From assembly GCF_000275845.1 (NCBI RefSeq), contig NW_006766883.1, positions 2,253,843 through 2,317,842 on the forward strand: a stretch of DNA of 64,000 nucleotides. The letters are read 5' to 3'. The notes beneath the pieces are model-generated. The model was given only the letters and a program-made list of their open reading frames with translations, had not been told where the DNA came from and did no database searches. Source of the stretch: Dichomitus squalens LYAD-421 SS1. Lineage: Eukaryota > Basidiomycota > Agaricomycetes > Polyporales > Polyporaceae. This document shows, piece by piece, positions 25,247-35,494 of this stretch. Position 1 is the stretch's first letter. Every line of letters starts with the position of its first letter. Position numbers and translations under genes: made by a program.

Positions 25247-26193
25247 GTTGCTTCATTGTGTATCACGAACATTGGATGTATCACTTGTATCGCTATGCAG
25301 TCTGTATAATTTGTACATCTATCTACGCAACCTGCATAACTTTGACAGTGTGCCTTAGCGTCGATGACCCGTAAGTTGGTGGATTCGAAGCAATTTCATC
25401 ACAATCGTACAGCTAAGAAGACCTCGCTCGCTGAATACTGCCGTGACCATCTAATTTCCACTGTTCGATATATCGTGTTACCGTTCGTAGTACGACCGCA
25501 GAACGTCCTTCAGTGTGGCGCGCTACTATAATGATCCCGCGCTTCGGATCGCTACACTTCGTTCGAAAACGTTCAAGTCATCTCCTCGCGGTTAATCCAC
25601 CTGCTCACTTTGACTCATTGAGTGGCAGTGAAGCTACCTTGATTCAGTGCCAATTGCAACCTGACCTCGAATCTCTCCAATATAAGTACCCACTATCCCA
25701 AGCTTACCCAGGTCGGCTGCGATCGCGATCTGTCATTGGAACTTACTCGCCTCACTCTCTTGCCCAACTTCTGGACTTCCTTCCATCTACGTATCACTCG
25801 CGCCCTTAACACAGCCCCCCGCTCTTAAGGGCTTCCGTATCCGCGGATAATAGCTTCCCTCACTATATCTCCTATAACTTCCGCAAATCGTGAGTAACTT
25901 CGTGCGATCAGCACGACCTCGAGGTGATTCATACGTATCCGCTAGAGCGACCACGACATCGACACAATCCATCGCAGCAGTCCAAATCAACATTCCTTCT
26001 ACGGAGTATGATTATCTCGTTCCACCATCATCTCAGGACCTCCACGCTGACGGTATACACTGCGGATTCCAGCGGATCGCACAGTTTGAAGGACAATAAT
26101 CCTTGCTGGCCAATCCCACGCATCACGCAGACATCGCGGTGTCTGATTCCTCGCCGACAAGCTCGGCGTTGATTTTGAAAAACACAAAACACA
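25247..26193. other. Intergenic region before the TatD-like gene
   Basis: No motif-bearing frame was found. The sequence holds the 3' flank of the small hydrophilic gene and the upstream region of the TatD-like gene. The longest open frame (98 codons at 25513) has no recognisable features. Confidence 0.4.
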
Positions 26194-27788
26194 ATGGAAT
26201 CAGAGCTCAAGGAGATGCAGGCGAGGCTGGAAACCGTGCCTCGGTCCGTGCTCGAGCATGTCATCGATGTGCACTGTCATCCTACGGACTCCGACATGGC
26301 CATGACGCTGCGGGTGGCCGAGCAGATGCCAATCCGGATATGCGCCATGGCGACGAGGCGCAGCGACCAGAGGCTCGTGGCCGACCTCGCGCGAGCGCAC
26401 CCCGACAAGGTGACCCCATGTTTCGGTAGGTGTCGACCGTGCTCCTCGAGGAGATGATTCGTCGCATTTCGGGCTCTCGCTATAGCTATGTGCCCCTTCC
26501 AATCCCAAACTGTGCCGCTGTCAGCATCGTGCGTTGACCAACGCGCCCTGCAGGCTACCACCCTTGGTTCGCGCACTGGATCGCCCTCTCGCCCGTCGTC
26601 TCGAAAGAGGAGCATTATCGCGCGCTCTTCCTCCCGCCTAGCCCCCCGCCGAAACCGGACCTAGTTGCCGCTTTCGAGCGGCTGCTGCCGTACCTCCCGG
26701 ACCCCACACCCATAGCAGATATCCTTCCCGAGCTGCGCGAGAGCCTGGAGACCTTCCCGAACGCCATGCTCGGCGAGGTGGGGATCGACCGCGTATGTCG
26801 CGTGCCCTACCGTCGCCCCGCCGACCCGCCTTACTCCGAGTACGCGCCCACTCACGGAGACGAGGACGCGGACGGCCCGCGCTCGCTCTCGCCCTTCACG
26901 ATCCCGCTCGAGCACCAGCTCGGGGTCCTGGAGGCGCAGCTGGGTCTCGCGGTCGAGCTCGGGCGCAACGTGAGCCTGCACAGCGTCAAGTGCCAGGCGG
27001 CCACTGGCGAGGTGCTGGACCGGATGTACAGGAAGCACGGAGAGCGATGGCTTAGGATTAGCGTCGACTTGCACAGTTGTGGGCTGAGCGCTCAGACGTT
27101 CAGGGATATTGCGGTAGGTGTCGTCTTTTCGTGGTCGTGGGTCCCGTGCGTGAGGGACGACAGGCTCTCCGGCTAGACCTGGTGCTGGACGGGCTAGAGG
27201 ATTGCACTATGCTAGCACCTGTCCGTGCAGAAGGGCGGTTCGAGTCAGCTTCGCCCGCTCGCAATGGGCCATACGCCCGAACGCGATGGTCAACGCGAGC
27301 GTTGGTGCGCTCCCGCGGCCTCAGCCTATCCAGTCTGTGACGCGCACAGGCAACACAATGCTAACATTCCGCACCACTGACACCTATATCCCCACATTGC
27401 CCCCTTCCCCCCCGCTCAGAAAAGACATCCAAACGTCTTCCTCTCGCTCTCGACAGTCATCAACGCGCGCTCGCCCGCGCACAAAGACCTCATCGCCGCG
27501 TGCGCGCCCGACCGGATCCTCGTCGAGTCCGACTTCCACGACGTGCGCTGCTCGGCGCCGTACACGTGGCACATACTCCAGACCATCGCGGAGGTCAAGG
27601 GCTGGCGCGTCGAGGATGCGTGGGACGCGGACGCGGACGCTCCCGAGGATCGGTGGGGCGCCGTGCGGCGGCTGGCGGAGAACTGGAGGGCGTTCGAGCG
27701 CGGCGGCCATAGGCCGTCCGTCAAGCGGAAGCAGAGGAGGGACCGGGCGATCGAGGAGTGGGAGGCGGAGAACTCGGAAAGCGACTGA
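26194..27788 (+). CDS. SCN1: TatD-family metal-dependent hydrolase (Cut9-interacting protein Scn1-like)
   Basis: The gene has three exons: 26194-26427, about 26555-27114 and about 27420-27788. Metal ligands of the TatD amidohydrolase fold are visible in order. They are VIDVHCHPTD (HxH), LGEVGIDR (Glu), VSLHSVKCQ (His), VDLHSCG (His) and ILVESDFHD (Asp). The last exon starts KRHPNVFLSLSTVINARSP and continues to HILQTIAEVKGW. The protein is about 385 residues, the size of Scn1-type members, which in fission yeast interact with the APC/C subunit Cut9. Nuclease activity is likely from the ligands but unproven. Intron 1 splits CFG/YHPWF in frame. Intron 2 is about 305 nt, several times longer than other introns here. 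Confidence 0.88.
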
Positions 27789-28099
27789 CTGAGGTTGGGT
27801 TCTGGAGCGATGTCTGGTGTGCCGGTCGCCGATGAGAACGGCGGATACGATGGAACAATGAGGTATGCTCCAGTGGACAGACAGAACTGCCGGATGAGCA
27901 TTTCTGTACAGCTGTGGCGGCTCGTCCGCGTTCACATCACACTTTCTTGGAATAACAGGTGGCCTCCAAAGCAATATCGGTCCAATAAGAATATATCCAT
28001 TAACACTACCCAGTGTCCGTATTACAGAAAGTAGCGAAGAGCTCGGCGCGCCCACAGATGTGGGTCGTCAGGCTGCAACACGCCTGAGCCATGGGTGCG
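27789..28099. other. Convergent 3' region of Scn1-like and GOS1 genes
   Basis: The 311-bp spacer lies between two convergent genes and holds their 3' flanks. No gene or hairpin was recognised. Confidence 0.4.
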
Positions 28100-29302
28100 T
28101 CAGAACATGTACATGAGCAGTAAGACGGTGCAGAGGCCGATCAAGCAGCCGACGATGAGTGCATCCCGGCGCCGCCGCGTCTTGATCATCGAGAGTAGGT
28201 TGTTGATACCAGGAATAGAACCTATTGGCCGGATACAACATTCATAGATGCAGTGCCGGAATCAGCGGCGGGATCGCGAGAAAGCGGGATGAGAAAGGCG
28301 TGATGCGATGACAACGATGAGAGACGAGGGATGGATGCGGTTGGGGTGCGGTGCGTCAGGGCATGAAGGGGAGCGCGCAGTCAGCTATTAGTCTCTATGG
28401 CAGTCGGGCAACCAGGGTCACGAGAAGGGACACTCACTGAGGACGCCCTGCATACGCGCGTTGATCCCCGAGATGGTTGTCCGTTGGCGCGCGAATTCTG
28501 CACGGGTTTCGTACGCCTGCCTGTGGGACGCACATGCGTGCGGCGTGAGTATGTGGTACGGGGGCGGTGTGAGCAGATACGCGAGACAGAAGGAAGGAAG
28601 TGTAGTATGTTTTGGGCGGGGAAACATGATGGCGAGAAAAAGTGGGACGTACGCAATCATGTCGTCCGTCATTCGATGCGAACTGTCAATATGTCCGCGT
28701 TCGGCGAGCAAGGAGTCTGCTGCTGAGGACTTGTAGGCACTGATTCTGAAGTTAGCGGTGACGTTGTAGAGCATCATACTGCGAGACGCACTCTATATCG
28801 TTCCTGACGCCGCTGAGTAGATTAGCCTGGTCAAGAGCTGTCTTCACATTGGCCTATGGATATAAAGGGTTGACCATGTCAACGCGCGCTCGAAGGGACG
28901 AAACTGCCCAATGCACACGTACCTTCGTTCGTCTCAGTTCTCGCGCATAATCCAAGTAGACCTCCCTATGTCTTTGGATAGCGCGGAGCATAGACTGCGA
29001 TGGAGGGTTCTCTGTGTCGTTTGAAAGGGTGGACAACTGGTCGTTGATCTCTTGTAGCTGGTGCGCGTCCCTGCTAAGCTCTATATTCAAGCACGCGCAC
29101 CGGACAAAGTGCAGCTTACTTTCTCCAGCAGCTCGTCAACCTCAACCTCGAGGTCCTTCCATCTCTCTGAGGATCCGCCTGACTCGAGATCGTCGTTGTT
29201 GCGTGAAATGGACGAGGCGAGGCGTGCGTATGCGGTAAGCTTGGTATCGAAGAGCGCTTCGAGCGTGCGGCATTGCCGATGTAGCGAGTCATATGTGGCC
29301 AT
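28100..29302 (-). CDS. GOS1: Golgi SNARE Gos1 (GS28/GOSR1 family)
   Basis: This is a Qb-SNARE of the Golgi, acting in intra-Golgi and ER-Golgi vesicle fusion. Exon 1 (from ATG at 29302) reads MATYDSLHRQCRTLEALFD and ERWKDLEVEVDELLEK. The next exon has QLQEINDQLSTLSND and RAIQRHREVYLDYARELRR. Later small exons give NVKTALDQANLLSGVRND, AYKSSAADSLLAERGHIDSS and AYETRAEFARQRTTISGINA. The last exon encodes SIPGINNLLSMIKTRRRRDA followed by a hydrophobic tail ending LLLMYMF, the C-terminal membrane anchor. The stop is TGA at 28100-28102. About six exons join in frame. The SNARE heptad region with its central Gln and the tail anchor match full-length family members, so the gene looks intact. Confidence 0.93.
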
Positions 29303-29862
29303 GGCCGGTTGTACTTCAGAGTCCAGACAGCCCGAAGAGATGTATGCGAAGAAGGGAAAAAGCCTGCGCGAGAGACGTCGGATTGCGCAGTGGCCGCCTC
29401 GTTGGACCAGTCACTCGTTGTGCCCTTGGTCGGCAGATGCCGTGTCATAGACGCCTGTTCCCAGCCTCGTCTCGTATACGTATTTCAGGCTAATGCTCCG
29501 TTGGAACGGTGCTTGGGACTCGACATCGAGGCGAGCATCCGACTCCGGTTCCCGACACGACCGTCGTCTACAGTGGCCACCGGGCAGCGATGACACGTCT
29601 ATGCGGTCATGCAAGTGTCTGGAAAAGTAAGTTCCCAGCACGAAACGGTGTGGACAATCGGCGCCGCTCTAGCGACGTCGAGGTATTTCTGAGCATGGGA
29701 GGCGTAAGGTACGAGAACTGACTGATACTGACCAACGGTAGCTTGCTTACTCCGAATCCTGTCTATGCTCCGCCCCATGTGCGATAGGCGCAACAGGTGT
29801 CCTGTATAGAAAATGTGACGCACGTTCTCTCTTCGACGACGTCATAGATCACACCCCTCCAA
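29303..29862. other. Intergenic region between divergent GOS1 and small hydrophobic gene
   Basis: Only short frames without recognisable motifs are seen. This stretch lies between two divergently transcribed genes and probably holds both promoters. Confidence 0.35.
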
Positions 29863-29870
29863 TATATACA
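29863..29870 (+). promoter_or_regulatory. TATA box of the small hydrophobic gene
   Basis: AATATATA lies about 95 bp upstream of the ATG at 29964 and is followed by a pyrimidine-rich leader. This is a typical layout for a well-expressed fungal gene. Confidence 0.5.
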
Positions 29871-29963
29871 CCGGCCAGTCCCTACTCCGTTCCTTACCAA
29901 CCCACGACTACTAACGACCCTTCAACGCGATCATCTTACGATTTCCTCTGTGAAACCTCCATC

Positions 29964-32309
29964 ATGGTAATCAAGCGAATACACTTCGTCTTCGTGTCTC
30001 GTAACTCATCCCATTCCCGTTGTTACAGCTGGTTGCGAAATTTATGCCGGCCGACTCCGAACGACGCTCGCGCACTTTCTGCATCGTAAAATGAAACAAA
30101 TTCCATAAATCGCCCTGCACTATCAAACACCTAGACCACAAGGTATTCGACCCTTCTGGGTCCATAAGAGCCTGAAACATCATGAACAAGGGTGATCCAC
30201 GACGTTCGTAGAAGGCTCTTTGCAAGGACCTCACAGGCGCTACTTTGAGCAAGTAGGCTGGAGCGAACAGACAGGCTCTCAAGAACGGAAGAGACAGAAT
30301 TTGGACAGCAATTCACCTAAAAGACGGTGTTGATGGTCCGTATAGGCTATTACAGACAGCTGTGTGGCAAGGGTGCTTCGAGAAAGCTGGAACTAGATGC
30401 TACTCAAACACTGCCTCTGTCGGCATTGCATAGTGTTGATGATGTGTCTGCTGACGAAGTTCGCACTGGAAAGGTATCAAGAGCACCTATAAATACTTTT
30501 TTTATAGATATCAGAGCGGCGAAACGACATTGAAGCCCATGAGAGTTACGAAGATATGCCGATGTCTGAACCTCTTCCGGCGCTTGATGCGCTGGCAAGA
30601 GCCAGGAGGCAGACTGCCTACTGCTCTGGCTGAGAATGTGTAACATCTTCCTATAAACCCACAAAACCTACTCTAAATGAGCCATATACTTTCATAAGTG
30701 ACGTTGCAAGGCGGTGCGCAGATGCGGCGGCCTGAGCGAGAAACCTCATCGCCCATAGGGAGCTTCTAGTGATTTCCCTCGAAGGGCACAAGTCGGGAAC
30801 CAGGAGTCCTACGCTCTCCACTCAAGTTCGTGAGGTCTCGTACTCGCTGCTATAGGGGTTATGGAAAGTTTNNNNNNNNNNNNNNNNNNNNNNNNNNNNN
30901 NNNNNNNNNNNNNNNNNNNNNNNNNNNNNNNNNNNNNNNNNNNNNNNNNNNNNNNNNNNNNNNNNNNNNNNNNNNNNNNNNNNNNNNNNNNNNNNNNNNN
31001 NNNNNNNNNNNNNNNNNNNNNNNNNNNNNNNNNNNNNNNNNNNNNNNNNNNNNNNNNNNNNNNNNNNNNNNNNNNNNNNNNNNNNNNNNNNNNNNNNNNN
31101 NNNNNNNNNNNNNNNNNNNNNNNNNNNNNNNNNNNNNNNNNNNNNNNNNNNNNNNNNNNNNNNNNNNNNNNNNNNNNNNNNNNNNNNNNNNNNNNNNNNN
31201 NNNNNNNNNNNNNNNNNNNNNNNNNNNNNNNNNNNNNNNNNNNNNNNNNNNNNNNNNNNNNNNNNNNNNNNNNNNNNNNNNNNNNNNNNNNNNNNNNNNN
31301 NNNNNNNNNNNNNNNNNNNNNNNNNNNNNNNNNNNNNNNNNNNNNNNNNNNNNNNNNNNNNNNNNNNNNNNNNNNNNNNNNNNNNNNNNNNNNNNNNNNN
31401 NNNNNNNNNNNNNNNNNNNNNNNNNNNNNNNNNNNNNNNNNNNNNNNNNNNNNNNNNNNNNNNNNNNNNNNNNNNNNNNNNNNNNNNNNNNNNNNNNNNN
31501 NNNNNNNNNNNNNNNNNNNNNNNNNNNNNNNNNNNNNNNTATAGATATCAGAGCGGCGAAACGACATTGAAGCCCATGAGAGTTACGAAGATATGCCGAT
31601 GTCTGAACCTCTTCCGGCGCTTGATGCGCTGGCAAGAGCCAGGAGGCAGACTGCCTACTGCTCTGGCTGAGAATGTGTAACATCTTCCTATAAACCCACA
31701 AAACCTACTCTAAATGAGCCATATACTTTCATAAGTGACGTTGCAAGGCGGTGCGCAGATGCGGCGGCCTGAGCGAGAAACCTCATCGCCCATAGGGAGC
31801 TTCTAGTGATTTCCCTCGAAGGGCACAAGTCGGGAACCAGGAGTCCTACGCTCTCCACTCAAGTTCGTGAGGTCTCGTACTCGCTGCTATAGGGGTTATG
31901 GAAAGTTTATAGAACACAGGGGAGCAGAATCGCGAGTGCATGAATTGTTTGATTTTTTCGATTTTTTCGATTTTTCCGTGGTCGAAACTGCGTCGGAGTT
32001 GGTCGGGCATAAATTTCGCAACCAGCTGTAGGGCGCCATCATCTCTGCTATCGGCGCGGCTATCAACGCCGTTGTCTCTGCTATCGCAGACATCATCATG
32101 ATCATTGTCAGCGTCATTGTGACGGTCAGTGGCCATTATCGTTTTGCCCGTCTGGTTATCGCTCACAGAAGTTTGTCTCCCAGATCATTGTGACCATATT
32201 TGATATCATCTTCGACATTCTCTGCTGCAACTGCTTCGGCGGACGTACTCGGCGTACTGGTACCCACAGATACAGGTTCGGTGGAGGGGCGGGATCAGCA
32301 ACCTACTAA
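29964..32309 (+). CDS. 73-residue hydrophobic protein with Cys cluster and Arg-rich tail; transposon in intron 1
   Basis: Exons are 29964-29966 (only the ATG), 32032-32124 and 32184-32309. Spliced, the protein starts MGAIISAIGAAINAVVSAI and continues IADIIMIIVSVIVT, then IIVTIFDIIFDILCCNCFGG. It ends with a basic RTRRTGTHRYR stretch, a Gly-rich segment and TAA at 32307-32309. The first 50 residues are strongly hydrophobic, and the CCNC cluster before the basic tail is a plausible acylation site. From memory, similar tiny proteins are common among basidiomycete hypothetical proteins; I know no function. Intron 1 is interrupted by the 966-bp transposon copy. Without it the intron would be 60 nt and end TTGTTAG. 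With it, the intron ends CCAGCTGTAG, where the target-site TA plus the next G still form an acceptor. Intron 2 uses a GTCAGT donor. The coding sequence itself is intact. Confidence 0.72.
30503..30871 (+). repeat. 369-bp direct duplicate, left flank of the N run
   Basis: This stretch matches 31540-31908 base for base at a constant offset of 1037. It runs right up to the first N. It is best explained as the same genomic sequence placed on both sides of a scaffold gap. Confidence 0.85.
30872..31539. other. Assembly gap (668 N), probably spurious
   Basis: A run of N lies inside transposon copy 1. Because its two flanks are identical and the element's length without it equals that of copy 2, the gap likely has no real sequence behind it. 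Confidence 0.8.
31540..31908 (+). repeat. 369-bp direct duplicate, right flank of the N run
   Basis: This is identical to 30503-30871 and begins immediately after the last N. After it the element continues for its final 120 bp. Confidence 0.85.
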
Positions 32310-33111
32310 GCCTCCCGCCCTCCACGCTCTGATGGTCGAATACCCCTTCGAGTTCATTCCCCTGTCCCCGACATCCCCACATTCACCATTTTGGACAATT
32401 CGTCCTACGCTACTACACGCTCAGTAATTTCAAGTAGCTTCTCAGCATGTATTCTTGGCCCTATACCAATGTATATATCACACACAGATGTCGGCCCGGT
32501 CAGTCCAAGCTACAAGCCTCGCTCCCCCCTTGTCATCTCTCGGTATACCAACTTTCACGTCAATGGCAAGTGCTGAGACCCGGCGCTCATCAGCTCTTCT
32601 ATTTTCAGTCTACTTTCGCCGTGCGTTTTTGACATCCGTTAACTTCTTTGAGGTCCTTCTCAGTTTGAGTCCCGCAAGACATCGCGTTGTTGCATTCTGC
32701 CATCTTGTTCCGAGAGGATGGCCGCTTTGATGACTTACATGGATGTAGAGGTATGTTACTGTCACCCGAATATCGAACGGTATGTCTCACTGAAACCCAA
32801 CCATCCCGTACCACCTGTCCAACATCATCAGACTGATGACCAAGTTGTCACTTGGTCCCGCCCCCGTCGTGTGGCAAACTGGCTGTCGCTAGCGGAAGAC
32901 TCTTGTTAGGAAACTCTAGCTGCCTTTCCATGGTGTTTTCGCCTTTTCAATGGAGACGATTGACATAGAACACAAGGCATGAATGGCGGCGCCGGTGCTG
33001 ATGTGCTTCAAACCCGCCGCGTGTGCCCACGTTCTCGCATACTCAAATATCACACCCTTAGGCACAGATCCCGTCCTCTCGCTTTCTCGACTTCTATGAG
33101 CAGGCTTTACT
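32310..33111. other. Region upstream of the first PPxY membrane protein
   Basis: This holds the 3' flank of the small hydrophobic gene and the region before the Ser/Thr-rich membrane protein. Upstream exons for the ectodomain of that protein could lie here, but I could not assemble them. No other gene is recognised. Confidence 0.3.
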
Positions 33112-34168
33112 ATGTCCCACCATAGGAACGCTCGTGATGTCCTTTTCGGTCCATTCTTCCCGTCTATTCTGGACCCTCTTTCTACCGGACAACACAATCT
33201 CACACCATCGTCGCACACACCCACTAAGACATCACATTCGTCGAGTCCCTCCTCGACCACCACATTACACACGTCGAGCCGTTCCTCGACCACGGGCACC
33301 CAGGGGGATACCTCATCTCAGCTGCATGCTACCTCCAGCAGCGCTTCCCCAATCCCCACTGCTGTAGTCGCGATTCCCGCAGGAATTCCTGTTCCTTCGA
33401 CCTCCGTCGATATATTCACTCTTTCGCAAGATGTCACAATACTCAACACTATCACTGAAAACATAACTTCGGTCACCGCTGAATCATCGTCCTCGTCCTC
33501 TGCTTCCATACCCAGCTTTCCTCCGGCTCCCAGTCCGACACCTACACCCCCTCCCCAGGTGTCCGTACAGCCCCTCTCTTCCGCTCTTTCCCATGGTGCC
33601 GTGGGAGGGATCGTGGCATGCTTGCTGTCACTCGTATTCCTGGCACTTGCGGCCCTTCTCTGGCATAGACGCAAGCGAGCGAGCGCTGTGCATGTGGTAC
33701 AGGCAGACGATATGCGTTCCATTGAAGGTCCCCGTAGTTCGCCTCCGAGCACCTTCGTCACGGTGGACGACAAAAGAGGCATACAAGGTATCGATACAAC
33801 TTTACATGCAGGTTTCACGCACGGATACTAACACATGTTTCAGGTGACACCTCGTCTTTCCCGAGTGTCTCGCTAAATAGGGGGGCTAGGCCGTCCGGGA
33901 CTTTGGATGGCTTGGTAGCGTCCGCTCTGGTGCTCGCTCGTGAGCCGCAACCTCTTTAACCCTCAGTGATCAATGGAATCAATGTCTTCTAACAGATCAG
34001 ATGCCCGTAAGGGAAGTGGACGCGAGGAGCGTACATGTGAGCGAGTACTGGGACGACAGACATAGTGATATCGGAGGAACATCCGGACCGCTCCCTCCTG
34101 CTTATGAGGATGTACCACCGCGCCGGCCATTTCCCAGCTCACAGACGAATGGGTTGAGAACGAGGTGA
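33112..34168 (+). CDS. Single-pass membrane protein with Ser/Thr-rich ectodomain and PPxY tail, paralog 1
   Basis: The first visible exon (33112-33800) encodes a Ser/Thr/Pro-rich region. It is followed by one membrane helix (GAVGGIVACLLSLVFLALAA) and basic stop-transfer residues (WHRRKRA). Two more exons join in frame through a GTATCG...TTTCAG intron and a CGTGAGC...AACAG intron. The last exon encodes VREVDARSVHVSEYWDDR and then PLPPAYEDVPPRR, ending TGA at 34166-34168. PPAY is a PPxY motif, the ligand for WW domains such as those of Rsp5/Nedd4 ubiquitin ligases. Orientation (ectodomain outside, tail inside) follows from the basic residues after the helix. The ATG at 33112 may not be the true start, since no signal peptide is seen and an upstream exon is likely. 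Function is unknown; a surface sensor or cargo role is a guess. Confidence 0.65.
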
Positions 34169-35494
34169 GTGTTGGCCTTGACTCTTGCGACTCTGCGCTC
34201 ATGCTTCGAACTCGAAGTGAATGAGTCCGCTGCGATCCTTGAAGCGGAATTACACGTAAAGTCGCGTGACACGCGATGCTGATGCCCAGCTTCTCACACA
34301 GCACATACCACCCTACTACAATGGATCCCCTTCCTCCATGACGAGGCGATCGCTCGTCTCATATTCGTCACATTGCATGCTCATTTGTTTTGTTTCGCGT
34401 CCATTCGCCCAGGAGGCAGGCAGGGAGTAATTACAACTCCAACCATCAACTTGTAGCTATACATAGTCTTGAATCTATCTACTGATACCCGCTGTCTCAA
34501 CTGAACGAAACGAACACTGCTTCAACGTTGCGCGCGTCTCCTATGTGACGCAACGGTCTTCTGTGGTATGTTTGCCATAGTTCGGACAGCGTTAGGCAAT
34601 GCATGTGTTCTCACCGACGCCGTGTCAGTGTGAGATGTAGGGAACTTGGCACTCGATCGTGTTGAATGCGTCCATTGGAGGATCGGTATGATTCTAATCT
34701 TGAATCAAGCATGTTCGGGCCGCGCGTCCCATGAGCGTCTGATATTCAGTCACTTCGTCGTCTTGCGCTTCGATGTTCCCCCACATGCGTTGCAGCGTCG
34801 CTCATCTTTCTTATCGCCCTTCCTGTGTTTACTCGTCAGATGTGCCTGTCCACCTCATTGAAGCACAGCCCAAAGGACCGGTCACCGCACCTTAGTTCAA
34901 GATAAGGTGCGACTCAAGTTGCGCCTCTGAGTAACCTGGAAAGCCAGCATTGACCGTGGGCATCGCTCTGGCCTGTCCTTTCAATCCAGAATGTCTTAAT
35001 ACATCCGTCGGAGAAAATTTCTGCTATATCCCACACGCTCCTGTACGCAGATTTTCTGAGTGAAGCACAGGTGCTAATCTTCCCACTCGGGAGAGGTACC
35101 AGCGCATGCGCTTCTCTGATATACAGGATTGGAATCTCATCTCTGCCACCGGTGCCTGGCCCACATACATCCTTAGTTATTGTCATGAAGGATGGCCGTC
35201 CTCCGGCTGTTGCTCCAACCTGAAGCTGACGGTCATACAGGCACGACGGCACAAACACAGGGCATGCGTACCCCCATAGTTGGAGTGGAAAGACGGCCTA
35301 TACGGAGAAGAACGTGAGTACCATCGTTAATCAACCTAGACGGCTTCTCCAACACGGGTTCGACGGTTACGCATCTTTGTCAGGCCAGGAATGTTCAGCT
35401 GTCAGGCCCTCAATGTACATATTTTGGCGCAAGAGGGGAGCGTCGACTGTTGTCTGCTACGCCGACCCCATACATACGCAGAGCAAACGCCACC
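34169..35494. other. Spacer between PPxY paralogs 1 and 2
   Basis: There is no motif-bearing frame. A minus-strand frame at 34914-35258 (114 codons) has no recognisable features. Undetected upstream exons of paralog 2 may lie here. Confidence 0.3.

Larger units (their letters stand above)
30026..32028. mobile_element. Non-autonomous TIR DNA transposon, copy 1 (contains an assembly gap)
   Basis: The element begins CAGCTGGTTGCGAAATTT and ends with the inverse complement of the same sequence. It is flanked by TA on both sides (30024-30025 and 32029-32030), the target-site signature of Tc1/mariner-type elements. The terminal inverted repeats match perfectly for 23 bp and imperfectly for about 35 bp. 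No transposase frame is present; the longest frames are about 100 codons and carry no DDE motif. Near one end lies a short tandem repeat of GATTTTTTC units. Leaving out the N run and one of two identical 369-bp flanks, the element is 966 bp, the same as copy 2. It sits in intron 1 of the small hydrophobic gene. Confidence 0.88.

Noticed and set aside
30809..31701. Long frames spanning the N run
   Set aside because: They are mostly unknown residues read through N; no real coding sequence is shown.
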